Below, piece by piece: positions 43,940 through 52,544 of a stretch of 64,000 nucleotides of DNA. Both the position numbers and the translations under genes were made by a program. Origin of the DNA: Gemmatimonadota bacterium (GTDB lineage: Bacteria; Gemmatimonadota; Gemmatimonadetes; Gemmatimonadales; GWC2-71-9); NCBI GenBank assembly GCA_003222055.1, contig QHUT01000055.1, positions 1 to 64,000 of the forward strand. Reading direction: 5' to 3'. Every line of letters starts with the position of its first letter. The first letter of the stretch is position 1. The notes under the pieces were generated by a model. That model was not told the DNA's origin and ran no database searches. It was given only the letters and a program-made list of their open reading frames with translations.

Positions 43940-45195
43940 CCCTGTTGCATCGTCTGGAAGAACTCGACGTTGTTTTTCGTCCGCTTCATGCGCTCCAGCA
44001 GGAACTCGATGCCTTCGACGGGAGGCATGTCGGCCAGGAAGTTGCGGAGCAAGTAGACCTTGTTGAGCTCTTCCTTCGTGAGGAGCAGCTCTTCCTTGCG
44101 GGTGCCGGAGCGCTGCACATCGATGGACGGGAACGTGCGGCGCTCGGCGATCCGGCGGTCGAGAATCACTTCCATGTTGCCCGTGCCCTTGAACTCCTCG
44201 AAGATCACTTCGTCCATGCGGGAACCGGTGTCGATGAGCGCGGTGCCGACGATGGTGAGCGAGCCGCCGCCTTCGATCTTGCGCGCCGCTCCGAAAAACC
44301 GCTTGGGCTTCTGCAGCGCGTTCGCGTCCACACCGCCCGAGAGGATCTTGCCGGAGTGAGGCACCACCACGTTGTGCGCCCGGCCCATGCGCGTAATCGA
44401 ATCGAGCAGGATCACGACGTCCTTGCCGTGCTCCACGAGGCGCTTGGCCTTCTCGATCACCATATCGGCGACCTGGACGTGGCGGTCGGCCGGCTCGTCG
44501 AACGTGGACGAGATGACCTCGACGTTCGGTCCCTTGACGTTCTCCTCCATGTCCGTCACCTCCTCGGGCCGCTCGTCGATCAGCAGCACGATGAGGTAAA
44601 CCTCGGGGTGGTTCTCGATGATGGAGTTCGCGAGCTTCTGGAGCAGGATCGTCTTGCCGGCTTTGGGCGGCGAGACGATCAGGGCGCGCTGCCCCTTTCC
44701 GATGGGGCTCAGCAGGTCCAGCACCCGCATCGACAGATCGCCGTCCTTGCGCTCGAGCTTGATCCGCTCCTCGGGGTAGCGGGGCCGCAGGTTCTCGAAC
44801 GCGACCCGGTGCTTCGCCTTCTCCGGCTCGTCCCCGTTCACCACCTCGACCTTGAGCAGGGCGAGATAGCGCTCCCCCTCCTTGGGCGGCCGCACCTGTC
44901 CCATGATCGTGTCGCCGGTGCGCAGGTCGAACCGTTTGATCTGGCTGGGCGAGACATAGATGTCGTCGGGGCCGTACAGGTAGTTCCAGTCGGGGCTGCG
45001 CAGGAACCCGTAGCCTTCCGGAAGGATTTCCAGGACGCCCTCGCCTCGGAGCACCGTGTCCGAGTCGAGGAGCGACTGCTCGATACGAAAGATCAGATCT
45101 TGCTTGCGGAGCCCCGAGTAGTTGCTGATGTTCAGGGTTTCGGCCATCGCGTGCAGTTCCGCGACGGATTTCCTCTTCAGCTCAGCGATATCCAC
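43936..45195 (-). CDS. rho: transcription termination factor Rho
   Basis: 419 residues, the normal length. N-terminal helix bundle ([23 protein letters not shown]), cold-shock RNA-binding domain ([37 protein letters not shown]), then the RecA-type motor with P-loop [11 protein letters not shown], Walker [17 protein letters not shown] and the Q/R-loop region [42 protein letters not shown]. It stops untranslated transcripts. First gene of a minus-strand run rho-ruvX-mltG. Confidence 0.98.
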   Translation of the reverse strand: MDIAELKRKSVAELHAMAETLNISNYSGLRKQDLIFRIEQSLLDSDTVLRGEGVLEILPEGYGFLRSPDWNYLYGPDDIYVSPSQIKRFDLRTGDTIMGQVRPPKEGERYLALLKVEVVNGDEPEKAKHRVAFENLRPRYPEERIKLERKDGDLSMRVLDLLSPIGKGQRALIVSPPKAGKTILLQKLANSIIENHPEVYLIVLLIDERPEEVTDMEENVKGPNVEVISSTFDEPADRHVQVADMVIEKAKRLVEHGKDVVILLDSITRMGRAHNVVVPHSGKILSGGVDANALQKPKRFFGAARKIEGGGSLTIVGTALIDTGSRMDEVIFEEFKGTGNMEVILDRRIAERRTFPSIDVQRSGTRKEELLLTKEELNKVYLLRNFLADMPPVEGIEFLLERMKRTKNNVEFFQTMQQG

Positions 45196-45337
45196 GTGTG
45201 TGTTGCTCCATGCTACGGCGGGCGAAACCCCGAGGCGGGGGCGTGAGCGCGGTGATGTTGAAAATGGAATCTGGAAATTCGAAGGAGTGCGAAAGAGCTA
45301 TTTTAGACTACCCCGAAGCCCCAGTCAAGAGCGCCTC

Positions 45338-46447
45338 GTGAACCTCACGGACTTCCTGGTGGCGTGGCGCACCGTTTCCCTGCCGGACCGCGAAGTCGTT
45401 GACGCACTTGTACATCCGATGCACGCCGACGCATCCCCGGCGCTCGCACAAGTGCTCCGACAGTGGCCCGGGAGCTACTACTGGTCGAACGAGCCCGACG
45501 GACGCCACCTGGTGCTCACCCGCCCGCTCGCTCGTCGGAGCGAGCGGTGGGGGCTCCACCTGGCGTTGTTTCTCGCGACGCTCTACACGATCACCTTCGC
45601 CGGCGCCGTGCTGGCTAATGGCATCCCGTACACGGGCTACTCGGTGTTCTTCACGAGCGGATACCCCGGTTATCCGGGCTTTCTCGAGGCCTGGGCCAGC
45701 GGGCTTCCGTTTGCCGCGCCGCTGCTCGCTATTCTGCTGTGCCACGAGCTCGGGCACTACGTGGTGGCACGCCGCTATCAGTTGGACGTCTCGCCTCCGT
45801 ACTTCATCCCCGTGCCGATGTTCCCGACGTTGATCGGCACCATGGGTGCATTCATCCGGCTGCGCACGGTGCTGTCCGATCGCCGCCAGCTGTTCGACGT
45901 CGGCGTCGCTGGACCGATCGCCGGATTCCTGGTCGCGCTGCCGGTGCTCTCGGCTGGACTGGCGCTGAGTCACCCGGTCGCTCCCCAGGAGGGGTTTCGC
46001 GGGCTCGCCGTGTATTTCGCGGGCGGCCCGCAGATTCCGCTCGGCGACTCCCTGATCACGCTGCTGCTCCAACGGCTGGTGCTCGGTCGCGCGGCGGCGG
46101 TCAGCGTTCATCCCATCGCTTTCGCCGGATGGGTCGGGATGTTCGTCACGATGCTGAACCTGCTGCCGATCTCCCAGCTGGACGGCGGGCACATCCTGTA
46201 CGCAACGGTGCCGCGCTGGCACCAGCGGATCGCGTTCGGTTTCTGGTGTCTCATCATACTGCTCGGACGCTGGTGGTCGGGGTGGTACTTGTGGGGCCTG
46301 CTCGTGCTGCTGTTGTCGCGCGGGCGCCTCGGTCACCCGCCGGTGCTCGACGCGCAACGGCCGCTGCCCGCGTCGCGGCGCTGGGTCGCGTGGGTGGCGC
46401 TGGCGCTATTCGCGATCACGTTTGCGCCGGTTCCCTTCAGAATCTGA
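45338..46447 (+). CDS. site-2 protease family (M50) membrane protein
   Basis: 369 residues. N-terminal cytosolic part of about 70 residues, then about six transmembrane helices. Zinc motif HELGH (136-140) in LLCHELGHYVVARRY and the second metal motif in LLPISQLDGGHIL. The long loop PPYFIPVPMFPTLIGTMGAFIR is typical of the plant EGY-like/bacterial S2P branch. It cuts membrane proteins within the bilayer; target unknown. GTG start after AAGAG. Upstream 142 nt separate it from divergent rho and must hold both promoters. Confidence 0.88.
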   Translation: MNLTDFLVAWRTVSLPDREVVDALVHPMHADASPALAQVLRQWPGSYYWSNEPDGRHLVLTRPLARRSERWGLHLALFLATLYTITFAGAVLANGIPYTGYSVFFTSGYPGYPGFLEAWASGLPFAAPLLAILLCHELGHYVVARRYQLDVSPPYFIPVPMFPTLIGTMGAFIRLRTVLSDRRQLFDVGVAGPIAGFLVALPVLSAGLALSHPVAPQEGFRGLAVYFAGGPQIPLGDSLITLLLQRLVLGRAAAVSVHPIAFAGWVGMFVTMLNLLPISQLDGGHILYATVPRWHQRIAFGFWCLIILLGRWWSGWYLWGLLVLLLSRGRLGHPPVLDAQRPLPASRRWVAWVALALFAITFAPVPFRI

Positions 46448-46448
46448 G

Positions 46449-46512
46449 GGAAGGGGACGAGGGACGAGGGAAGGGTCGGGTTACTCTTCCCGCGTCCCTC
46501 GTCCCGCTTCCC
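46449..46512. repeat. purine-rich GGGACGAGGGA inverted repeat, copy 2
   Basis: GGGGACGAGGGACGAGGGAA (46452-46472) is followed by a short spacer and the reverse complement CGTCCCTCGTCCCGCTTCCC (46493-46512). It follows the M50 stop by 2 nt and could act as a terminator-like hairpin. Words match the purine-rich repeat at 34315-34357. Confidence 0.65.
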
Positions 46513-46577
46513 GGCCTCCCAAGTATTGCGTAAGTCCGCCCTTCTTATATCTTTACCCAAACCAGCCTACGAGGCGC

Positions 46578-46862
46578 ATGCCCGCACAGCCGGCACGCTT
46601 CAACGCACCTGACTCGGGCGACGCAGTCGTCCACGACCTCCCCCCCATTCGCTTCGACGGACAACTCATCCCCATTCGCCTCCAGGTGCGCCGCAGCGAG
46701 GACGGCGTATGGCGGGGCCGGGTGTTGTTCGGGGCTGCCGACACCGAGGCGGAGCGCGCGACGGCCGAGATCTTCTGCGCCGCGTCGGAGCCGGACTTGT
46801 GGCAGGCGGTGCGCGACCTGCGCGACCATCACCTGCGCGATCTGTATCGGTCCCTGCTCTAG
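46578..46862 (+). CDS. small hypothetical protein
   Basis: 94 residues, soluble. LPPIRFDGQLIPIRLQVRRSEDGVWRGRVLFG looks like a beta sheet with Arg-rich turns, then a helix and EIFCAASEPDLWQAVRDLRDHHLRDLYRSLL, a charged C-terminal helix. ATG follows GAGG. Its TAG is directly followed by the ATG of the phosphoacceptor-like gene, so the two are co-translated. No family recognised. Confidence 0.6.
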   Translation: MPAQPARFNAPDSGDAVVHDLPPIRFDGQLIPIRLQVRRSEDGVWRGRVLFGAADTEAERATAEIFCAASEPDLWQAVRDLRDHHLRDLYRSLL

Positions 46863-47054
46863 ATGGCCGACGCCCTGGATCCGATCAGAAAGCTCCGGCA
46901 CGACCTTTCCAACCCGCTCGCAGCCATCCTTGCCGAGACGCAGCTGCTCCTCCTGGGAGCGGATAAGTACGATGGGGAGACGGTGGCGGGCCTGAAGCAG
47001 ATTGAAGCGTTGTCGCGCAAAATGCGCGGCATCCTCGAAGCCCTTGATCGATGA
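46863..47054 (+). CDS. stand-alone HisKA-like dimerisation/phosphoacceptor domain
   Basis: 63 residues that match one DHp (HisKA) hairpin: DPIRKLRHDLSNPLAAILAE has the H-box pattern H-[DE]-x-x-N-P with the phospho-acceptor at H13, and the second helix follows to KMRGILEALDR. No ATPase domain is present before the TGA, nor in the next frame. It starts on the base after the stop of the preceding gene. It could be a phosphotransfer or dominant-negative partner of a kinase. A decayed kinase remnant is the alternative, but the end is neat and the gene is coupled. Confidence 0.6.
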   Translation: MADALDPIRKLRHDLSNPLAAILAETQLLLLGADKYDGETVAGLKQIEALSRKMRGILEALDR

Positions 47055-47082
47055 ATCGGTGAATCGGTGAAGCGGTGAAGCG
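47051..47082. repeat. short direct tandem repeat
   Basis: GAATCGGT is repeated twice and GAAGCGGT follows twice, overlapping the end of the small phosphoacceptor gene. Four 8-9 nt units in a row. Their role is unknown. Confidence 0.6.
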
Positions 47083-47149
47083 GACCCGGTGAGTCGGCGC
47101 CACCGGCCGCGGTTCTGCCCTCCCGGGCGGTGGTGGTGGCCGCGCCGGC

Positions 47150-49003
47150 TCAGTGCGGGTCGGTGCCGCTGGCTGCGGTGGCCGCCCCCTCCCCGGACGG
47201 ACCCATGGCGTGCGTGTTGAGGTAGTGGCGCCCGCTCGCGAGGTAGAGGATCAGCAGGACGACGGTCGCGCCGCCGGTGGCGACCTTCAAAGGAGCGGGG
47301 GCGTCGCTTGCCGAGAGGAGGCCCTCGATCGTGCCCGCGAGCCCGAGCAGCAGGACGGAGGCTCCGACCAGACGAGCGGCCTGGCGGCCGGCGAGCACCA
47401 GCGCATCGCGCCGGGTCAGGTCGCCGGGCGCGAGCAAGGCCCGGGCCACGAGCAGCCCGGCGCCCCCCGCGATGAAGATCGCCGAAAGCTCCAGCACCCC
47501 GTGGCCGGCGACGAAGGTGAGCAGCCATCCGGCCAGTCCGTAGTTCGCGAACAGCCCCAGCACCGCGCCGAAGAACAGCCCGTTGAACACGAGGAGCAGC
47601 AACGTGCCGATGCCGGCGGTGATGCCGAACGCGAAGCCCAGGAACGCCACCTGCACGTTGTTCGTGATGATCCGCGAGGCGATGAACGGCAGGTACATCG
47701 AGGGCGCCTGCGCGTAGCCCACGCCCTGCGCGCGGCGCTCGGCTCCCGCGCGCGCGCGCGCCAGCATCTCGTCGGGGAGCACCTGCTCGGCGATCGCCGG
47801 GCGCTCGCGGATCAACACGTATCCGGTCGCGGCGGGAACGGCGAACACCAGCAGGGCCGTCACCACGTAGGCGCGCGCGGCCACCACGGCGGCCGGCAGC
47901 TCCCGGAGCACGAGGCGGCCCACGTGCACCCGGTGGCCGGTGTGCCGGCCGTACAGGGCATTGTGCCCCGCGCTCACCACGCGCTCCAGATACTCGAGCA
48001 CCCTGGGATCCACCCCATAGGTGCGCGCGCGCGCCAGATCGGCCGCTACCTCGCGATAGCGCGCGGCGAAGTCGGGAATCTCCGCCGCACCCAACTGCTT
48101 CAAGCCGACCCGCTCGGCCCGGGCGGCGAGGATGCGGAACGCCTCCCACGAGTCCCGCTTTCGCGTCACGAACCGCTCGGCCGTGACCGTGGTACGTCCG
48201 GCGCCCTCCGTCCGGCGCGCGGCGAGGCGGCCGCTCCGTTTCGCGAACTCGGCCGTATGCAGCCGAACCAGGAACGCCTCCGGGTCGGCGTCCCGCCGGG
48301 GAAAGCGCGGGGCGAACCGGGCCGCCAGGTCGGCGGTAAAGCGACGGCGCAGCGCGCCGTCCAGGCTCTCCAGCCGCTCGAGATACTGGTCGAGCAGGCG
48401 GAACTCCTCGTCGGTGAGCTCGGGCGGGCCGGTCTCGAGCGGCTCCGCCGCCGGCTGCCGATCCGCGGGGACGCCGGCCAGTTGCAGGTCCTCGGGCCGG
48501 TCGCGCGCCACCACCGTTCCGGCCACGATGTCGCCGAGCCGCTTGTTCTGCGGGTGGAACAGCACGAAGGCGAGGCCCACCAGGCCGAACGGGAGCGCGT
48601 CCACGACCCGGATCAGGTTCCGCACGGCGGCGGCCGCGAGGGTGATGGGGTGCCCCGTATCCATCACGACGCGAATGCCCATGAGGCGCTTACCCGGCGT
48701 CCGCCCGTGGTTGAGCGCTTCGAACAGCAGGAAATAACACCAGAATAGGAGAAAGAGGGCGAGCACCGTGAGCACGGCGACGAGCGTCGACCACGCACCG
48801 GCCGACTCGCGCCCCGTCTGCAGAGCGACGAGCCCCAGGCCGAGCCCGACGTAGAGCACGCCGAGCAGCACCGCGTCGCACGCGGCGGCGGCAATGCGAG
48901 AGCCCACGCCGGCGAGCTCGAGCTCGAGCACGAGGTGCTCCGGCGTCTCGATCGCGAGGCGCCGGGCGAACTGCGGGACGGTCGGGGCTCGCGGGGCGGG
49001 CAT
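47150..49003 (-). CDS. RDD - SpoIIM fusion membrane protein
   Basis: 617 residues. The first part (1-165) is an RDD domain: GVGSRIAAAACDAVLL, NHGRTPGKRLMGIRVV and NKRLGDIVAGTVV. A charged linker follows, then a domain with ARTYGVDPRVLEYLERVVSAGHNALYGR and six hydrophobic helices of the SpoIIM family (SRIITNNVQVAFLGFAFGITAGIGTLLLLVFNGL). The two families are usually neighbouring genes; here one chain. It is divergent from the MoxR/DUF58 operon with only 32 nt between starts. Likely part of one membrane system. Confidence 0.88.
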   Translation of the reverse strand: MPAPRAPTVPQFARRLAIETPEHLVLELELAGVGSRIAAAACDAVLLGVLYVGLGLGLVALQTGRESAGAWSTLVAVLTVLALFLLFWCYFLLFEALNHGRTPGKRLMGIRVVMDTGHPITLAAAAVRNLIRVVDALPFGLVGLAFVLFHPQNKRLGDIVAGTVVARDRPEDLQLAGVPADRQPAAEPLETGPPELTDEEFRLLDQYLERLESLDGALRRRFTADLAARFAPRFPRRDADPEAFLVRLHTAEFAKRSGRLAARRTEGAGRTTVTAERFVTRKRDSWEAFRILAARAERVGLKQLGAAEIPDFAARYREVAADLARARTYGVDPRVLEYLERVVSAGHNALYGRHTGHRVHVGRLVLRELPAAVVAARAYVVTALLVFAVPAATGYVLIRERPAIAEQVLPDEMLARARAGAERRAQGVGYAQAPSMYLPFIASRIITNNVQVAFLGFAFGITAGIGTLLLLVFNGLFFGAVLGLFANYGLAGWLLTFVAGHGVLELSAIFIAGGAGLLVARALLAPGDLTRRDALVLAGRQAARLVGASVLLLGLAGTIEGLLSASDAPAPLKVATGGATVVLLILYLASGRHYLNTHAMGPSGEGAATAASGTDPH

Positions 49004-49035
49004 CCGGGAGTCATCTTAATCACGAAGGAGGAGCC

Positions 49036-49800
49036 ATGGCTACCACACAGCTCCGGCCGCTGGCGCTGGGCGAGATCCTGGATGCGTCGTTCGCGCTGTT
49101 GCGCCGGCATGCCGGCGTTTTCTTCGGCATCGCGATCGTCTGCCAGGGCTTGCCCACCGCGCTGAGCCTGTTCGTCCAGTTGGGCGGCGGGCCGCAGCAG
49201 CATTTCGGGCTCTACGTCCTGTCGCAGGTGCTGACCTTCGTGGGGTACCTGCTCGTCACCGGCGCCTCCATCCGGGTGGTGTCCCAAGCATACCTCGGCC
49301 ACGAGCCCACCATGGGGGATGCGCTCGACTTCGCCCTATCGAAGATGGGCCGCAGCTTCAGCGCCGGCTTCGCCTCCGGCATCCTGATCGGCTTGGCGTG
49401 CCTCCTCATCGTTATTCCCGGAATCATCGTGGCCTGCGGCCTTGCCGTCGCGGTCCAGGCCGCCGTGCTCGAACCGCTGCCGGGGGGCACGGACGGCGTG
49501 GGCCGCTCGTGGAAGCTCACCAGCGGGTTCAAATGGAAAGCGTTCGGACTGTACTTCGTGGTCTTCGTGCTGTTCGGCCTCTTCCTGCTCGGGTTCGGCG
49601 TGATTGCCGGCGTCGCCGCGGCCATCCTGCCACCGTTGATGGTTCCGGCGCTGATCGGCCTGGGCCTGATCTCCCTCTTCCTGTATCCGTTCATCAGCTG
49701 CGTCTTCACCCTGTTCTATTACGACCTGCGGGTACGCAAGGAAGCGTTCGACCTGGAGCTCCTGAGCCAACACCTCGGGGTCGCGGCCGCGAGGGCGTGA
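49036..49800 (+). CDS. multi-pass membrane protein
   Basis: 254 residues: N-terminal amphipathic part (QLRPLALGEILDASFALLRRH), then about six transmembrane helices and a cytosolic C-terminus (YDLRVRKEAFDLELLSQHLG). The pattern RP-LGEILDAS-F-L-RRH is common at the start of GPDPase-membrane-like or DUF7544-like proteins found beside DUF4129. SD GGAGGAG before ATG. Overlaps the DUF4129 gene by GTGA. Function unknown. Confidence 0.72.
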   Translation: MATTQLRPLALGEILDASFALLRRHAGVFFGIAIVCQGLPTALSLFVQLGGGPQQHFGLYVLSQVLTFVGYLLVTGASIRVVSQAYLGHEPTMGDALDFALSKMGRSFSAGFASGILIGLACLLIVIPGIIVACGLAVAVQAAVLEPLPGGTDGVGRSWKLTSGFKWKAFGLYFVVFVLFGLFLLGFGVIAGVAAAILPPLMVPALIGLGLISLFLYPFISCVFTLFYYDLRVRKEAFDLELLSQHLGVAAARA

Positions 49801-50417
49801 GCTTCGCGCCTCAGGCCGCCGATCCGGACTCGCTGCGCGCCGCGCTCCGCACCGTATTCTCGGCGCGCGAATACCACTGGACCGAGCCCAACAGCACCTG
49901 GGTGTGGCTGCTCACCCAATGGCACCGGGCGCTCGACTGGCTCGAGGGTCTGCGGCTCGTCTCCCCCGTTCGCTACTACATCGTGCTCGGCGTCCTGACC
50001 CTGGCGCTCGTCGCTTCCCTGATGCACCTCGGCTGGGTCGTGTGGCGATCGTTGCGACCGGGCGAGCCGGTCCGCCCGCCCATGCCTCCCGCCGCCCCGC
50101 CGCGCGACGCCGCCTGGTACGCCGCGGAAGCGCGCCGCTTGAGCGCCGCGGGCCGGTTCCTCGAGGCCCTCGGCGTTCGCTTCCTCGCCGCTGTGCTCGA
50201 CCTGGACGAGCGCCGCGTCGTGCAGTTCCATCCGTCCAAGACCCCTGCCGAGTACGCGCTCGAAGCCCGGCTCGACGCCGCCGGGCGCTCGGGGCTGACC
50301 GAGCTCGTGGCCACCTTGTACCGCCACGTGTTCGGGGGGACGCCGTGCGATGCCGAGCAGTGGCACCGCTTCGACGCGCTGGCCGCGGGGCTCGAGCTCC
50401 ATGCTGCGACGCGGTGA
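49797..50417 (+). CDS. DUF4129 domain-containing protein
   Basis: 206 residues with a single transmembrane helix (about 63-87, YYIVLGVLTLALVASLMHL) and a C-terminal DUF4129 segment: WYAAEARRLSAAGRFLEALGVRFLAAVLDLDERRVVQFHPSKTPAEY. The start is GTG at 49797 because it overlaps the previous stop. DUF4129 proteins accompany MoxR ATPases in many bacteria, and here the MoxR and DUF58 genes are downstream in the same operon. It overlaps the DUF4350 gene by 17 nt. Confidence 0.85.
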   Translation: MSFAPQAADPDSLRAALRTVFSAREYHWTEPNSTWVWLLTQWHRALDWLEGLRLVSPVRYYIVLGVLTLALVASLMHLGWVVWRSLRPGEPVRPPMPPAAPPRDAAWYAAEARRLSAAGRFLEALGVRFLAAVLDLDERRVVQFHPSKTPAEYALEARLDAAGRSGLTELVATLYRHVFGGTPCDAEQWHRFDALAAGLELHAATR

Positions 50418-51630
50418 GCGGGCGGTGGTTCTCGGGGCGATCGCGGCCGTCGTACTCGCGGCGGTCGCCGGTGTGGTGACCGCACCCACTCGGGACCTGG
50501 ACGACCCCCGGCTCTCCACCTTTCTGGCCGGGCCGCACGGCGCGAAAGGGCTGGCGCAGACCCTCAGGCACCTCGGGATGACGGTGGAGCAGCGGCGACA
50601 CCCCTACTTCGACCTTGCGAGCGACAGCGTTCAGCCCCGGCGAGCGGTGCTGCTCGCGTTTCTCGACATCGACCGCCCCACGGCGCGTGAGCTCGTCGCG
50701 GTGCGCGACTATGTGACGCACGGGGGACGGGTGTTCGTCGCCGGCGTGACGGGGATCGAGATGTGCTTCGGCTACCACTCGCGGCGTCTGCGGCGCGGCG
50801 CGGAAGCGGATTCGAGCCCGGTCTTGAGCGGCGCCTGGCGCCTCCCCCGTGCCGGTCGCGCGCTGGTGCGGATGCCGGCCGAATCGCTCGCGGCCGCGAC
50901 GGCGGAACGTCTGGATGGCGATCAGTGCCCACCCCGTCCCGCGCTTCGCGTGGACACCCTGCTCGGCATCAGGGACGGTCGTCCCCTGGCCATCCGCCTG
51001 GGGTTTCGGTCCGGGGGTGAGGCGGTCTTGCTCGCCGACGGCGGGTTCCTGACCAACCGCTCGCTCAAGGAGACCGACGCCGGGCTCGCCGTGCTGCCCT
51101 GGTTTGCCGACGGGCGCACGCGTCGGGTGGTCGTGGACGAGTATCACCAGGGGTTCGGCGCCGGCGGCTCGCTGCTGGCGGCGTCGGCGGCCTGGCTGGT
51201 GGCCCATCCGCCGGGTTGGGCCATCCTCCAGCTGGTCGGCGTGGCGCTCGTGGCGATCGCCGTAATGGCCGTGCGGTTCGGGCCCCCGCGTGCAGGCGTC
51301 GAGCGGCGGCGGCGGTCACCCCTCGAGCATCTCGAGGCGCTCGCGGCCGGGCTCGAAGGAGCGGGGGGTGTGGACACGGCGGTGACGCTCACGGTGTCCG
51401 GGCTGCGGCGTCGCCTCGGTCGCGCCGGCGCCCTGTCCGCCGAGGGCCAGCGTTCCTGGCTCGCGGCGCTGGAGCTGGGGCTGCCGACGGCCACCGGGCG
51501 CAACGCGGTGCGCGAGCTGCAGCGCACGATCAACCAACCCGGCGGTCCCGAGCGTGCGCTCGCGGCCGCCCAAGCGGTGGAGGACGTGTGGGAGGAGCTT
51601 CGCCCGCGGACGACGCGCGCCGCATCCTAG
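50401..51630 (+). CDS. DUF4350 domain-containing protein
   Basis: 409 residues. One N-terminal helix (VVLGAIAAVVLAAVAGVV), an alpha/beta domain of GATase/ThuA-like type with GPHGAKGLAQTLRHLGMTVE and AVLLAFLDIDRPTARELVAVRDYVTHGGRVFVAG, a second helix near residue 270-295 (WAILQLVGVALVAIAVMAV) and a soluble C-terminal tail. ATG at 50401. The gene overlaps both neighbours (17 nt and 43 nt). Confidence 0.85.
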   Translation: MLRRGERAVVLGAIAAVVLAAVAGVVTAPTRDLDDPRLSTFLAGPHGAKGLAQTLRHLGMTVEQRRHPYFDLASDSVQPRRAVLLAFLDIDRPTARELVAVRDYVTHGGRVFVAGVTGIEMCFGYHSRRLRRGAEADSSPVLSGAWRLPRAGRALVRMPAESLAAATAERLDGDQCPPRPALRVDTLLGIRDGRPLAIRLGFRSGGEAVLLADGGFLTNRSLKETDAGLAVLPWFADGRTRRVVVDEYHQGFGAGGSLLAASAAWLVAHPPGWAILQLVGVALVAIAVMAVRFGPPRAGVERRRRSPLEHLEALAAGLEGAGGVDTAVTLTVSGLRRRLGRAGALSAEGQRSWLAALELGLPTATGRNAVRELQRTINQPGGPERALAAAQAVEDVWEELRPRTTRAAS

Positions 51631-52544
51631 AGGTGCTGGATGGGGTGATCCTGGGGCAGGCGGCCGCGACCCGCGAGGCCCTGGTGTGCCTGCTCGCCCG
51701 CGGCCACGTGCTGCTGGAGGGCGTGCCGGGCACCGCCAAGACCCTGCTGGTGCGGACCCTGGCGCTGGCGCTGGACGTGAAATTTCAGCGCATCCAGTTC
51801 ACCCCCGACCTGATGCCCGCCGACATCACCGGCGTCACGCTGCTCACCGGCGCGCGGGAGTTCACCTTCCGATCGGGTCCGATCTTCGCCGATCTGGTGC
51901 TGGCCGACGAGATCAACCGGGCGCCCGCGAAGACGCAGGCGGCCCTGCTCGAGGCGATGCAGGAGCGCACCGTCACCGTCGACGGTGTGGGGCACCCGCT
52001 GTCCGCCACGTTCACCGTGTTCGCGACGCAGAACCCCGTCGAATTCGAAGGGACCTACCCCCTGCCCGAGGCCGAGCTCGACCGCTTCATGGCCAAGGTG
52101 CTGGTGGGCTACCCCGACTCGGACGCCGAGCAGGGCATCCTCGAGCGCACGGTGCAGGGCTTCGAGGCGGACCGGCCGGCGACGTACGGCGTGAGCCAGG
52201 TGACCGACGCGACCGGCCTCGAGCGGTTGCGCGGCGCGGTCGAGGGCGTGCGCGTCGCGTCGCAGATCACCGCCTACATCGCGGGGGTCGTCCGGGCCAC
52301 GCGAGAGGCCGCGTCGTTCACGCTGGGCGCAAGCCCCCGGGCCGGCGTGGCGCTGCTCAAGGCGGCGCGTGCGGCGGCGCTGCTGGACGGGCGCGATTAC
52401 GTGATCCCCGACGATGTGAAGCGGCTCGCCTCCGCCGTGCTGCGCCATCGCGTGAGCGTCGCGCCGGAGCTCGAGCTCGAGGGTGTCACGCCGGACGCGG
52501 CGCTGAAGGCGATCCTGGACAAAACGGAGGTGCCGACGGCGTGA
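51588..52544 (+). CDS. MoxR-family AAA+ ATPase
   Basis: 318 residues. Walker A LEGVPGTAKT, Walker B LVLADEINRAPAKTQAALLEAMQE, sensor 1 TQNPVEFEGTYPLPEAELDRFM and sensor 2 LGASPRAGVALLKAARAAALLDGRDYVIPDD all match MoxR proteins, chaperones that load metals or remodel proteins with von Willebrand domains. Start taken as GTG at 51588 (GGAGGA before it), which gives the usual length ahead of VILGQ. Directly followed by DUF58 (GTGA overlap). Confidence 0.92.
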   Translation: MGGASPADDARRILEVLDGVILGQAAATREALVCLLARGHVLLEGVPGTAKTLLVRTLALALDVKFQRIQFTPDLMPADITGVTLLTGAREFTFRSGPIFADLVLADEINRAPAKTQAALLEAMQERTVTVDGVGHPLSATFTVFATQNPVEFEGTYPLPEAELDRFMAKVLVGYPDSDAEQGILERTVQGFEADRPATYGVSQVTDATGLERLRGAVEGVRVASQITAYIAGVVRATREAASFTLGASPRAGVALLKAARAAALLDGRDYVIPDDVKRLASAVLRHRVSVAPELELEGVTPDAALKAILDKTEVPTA

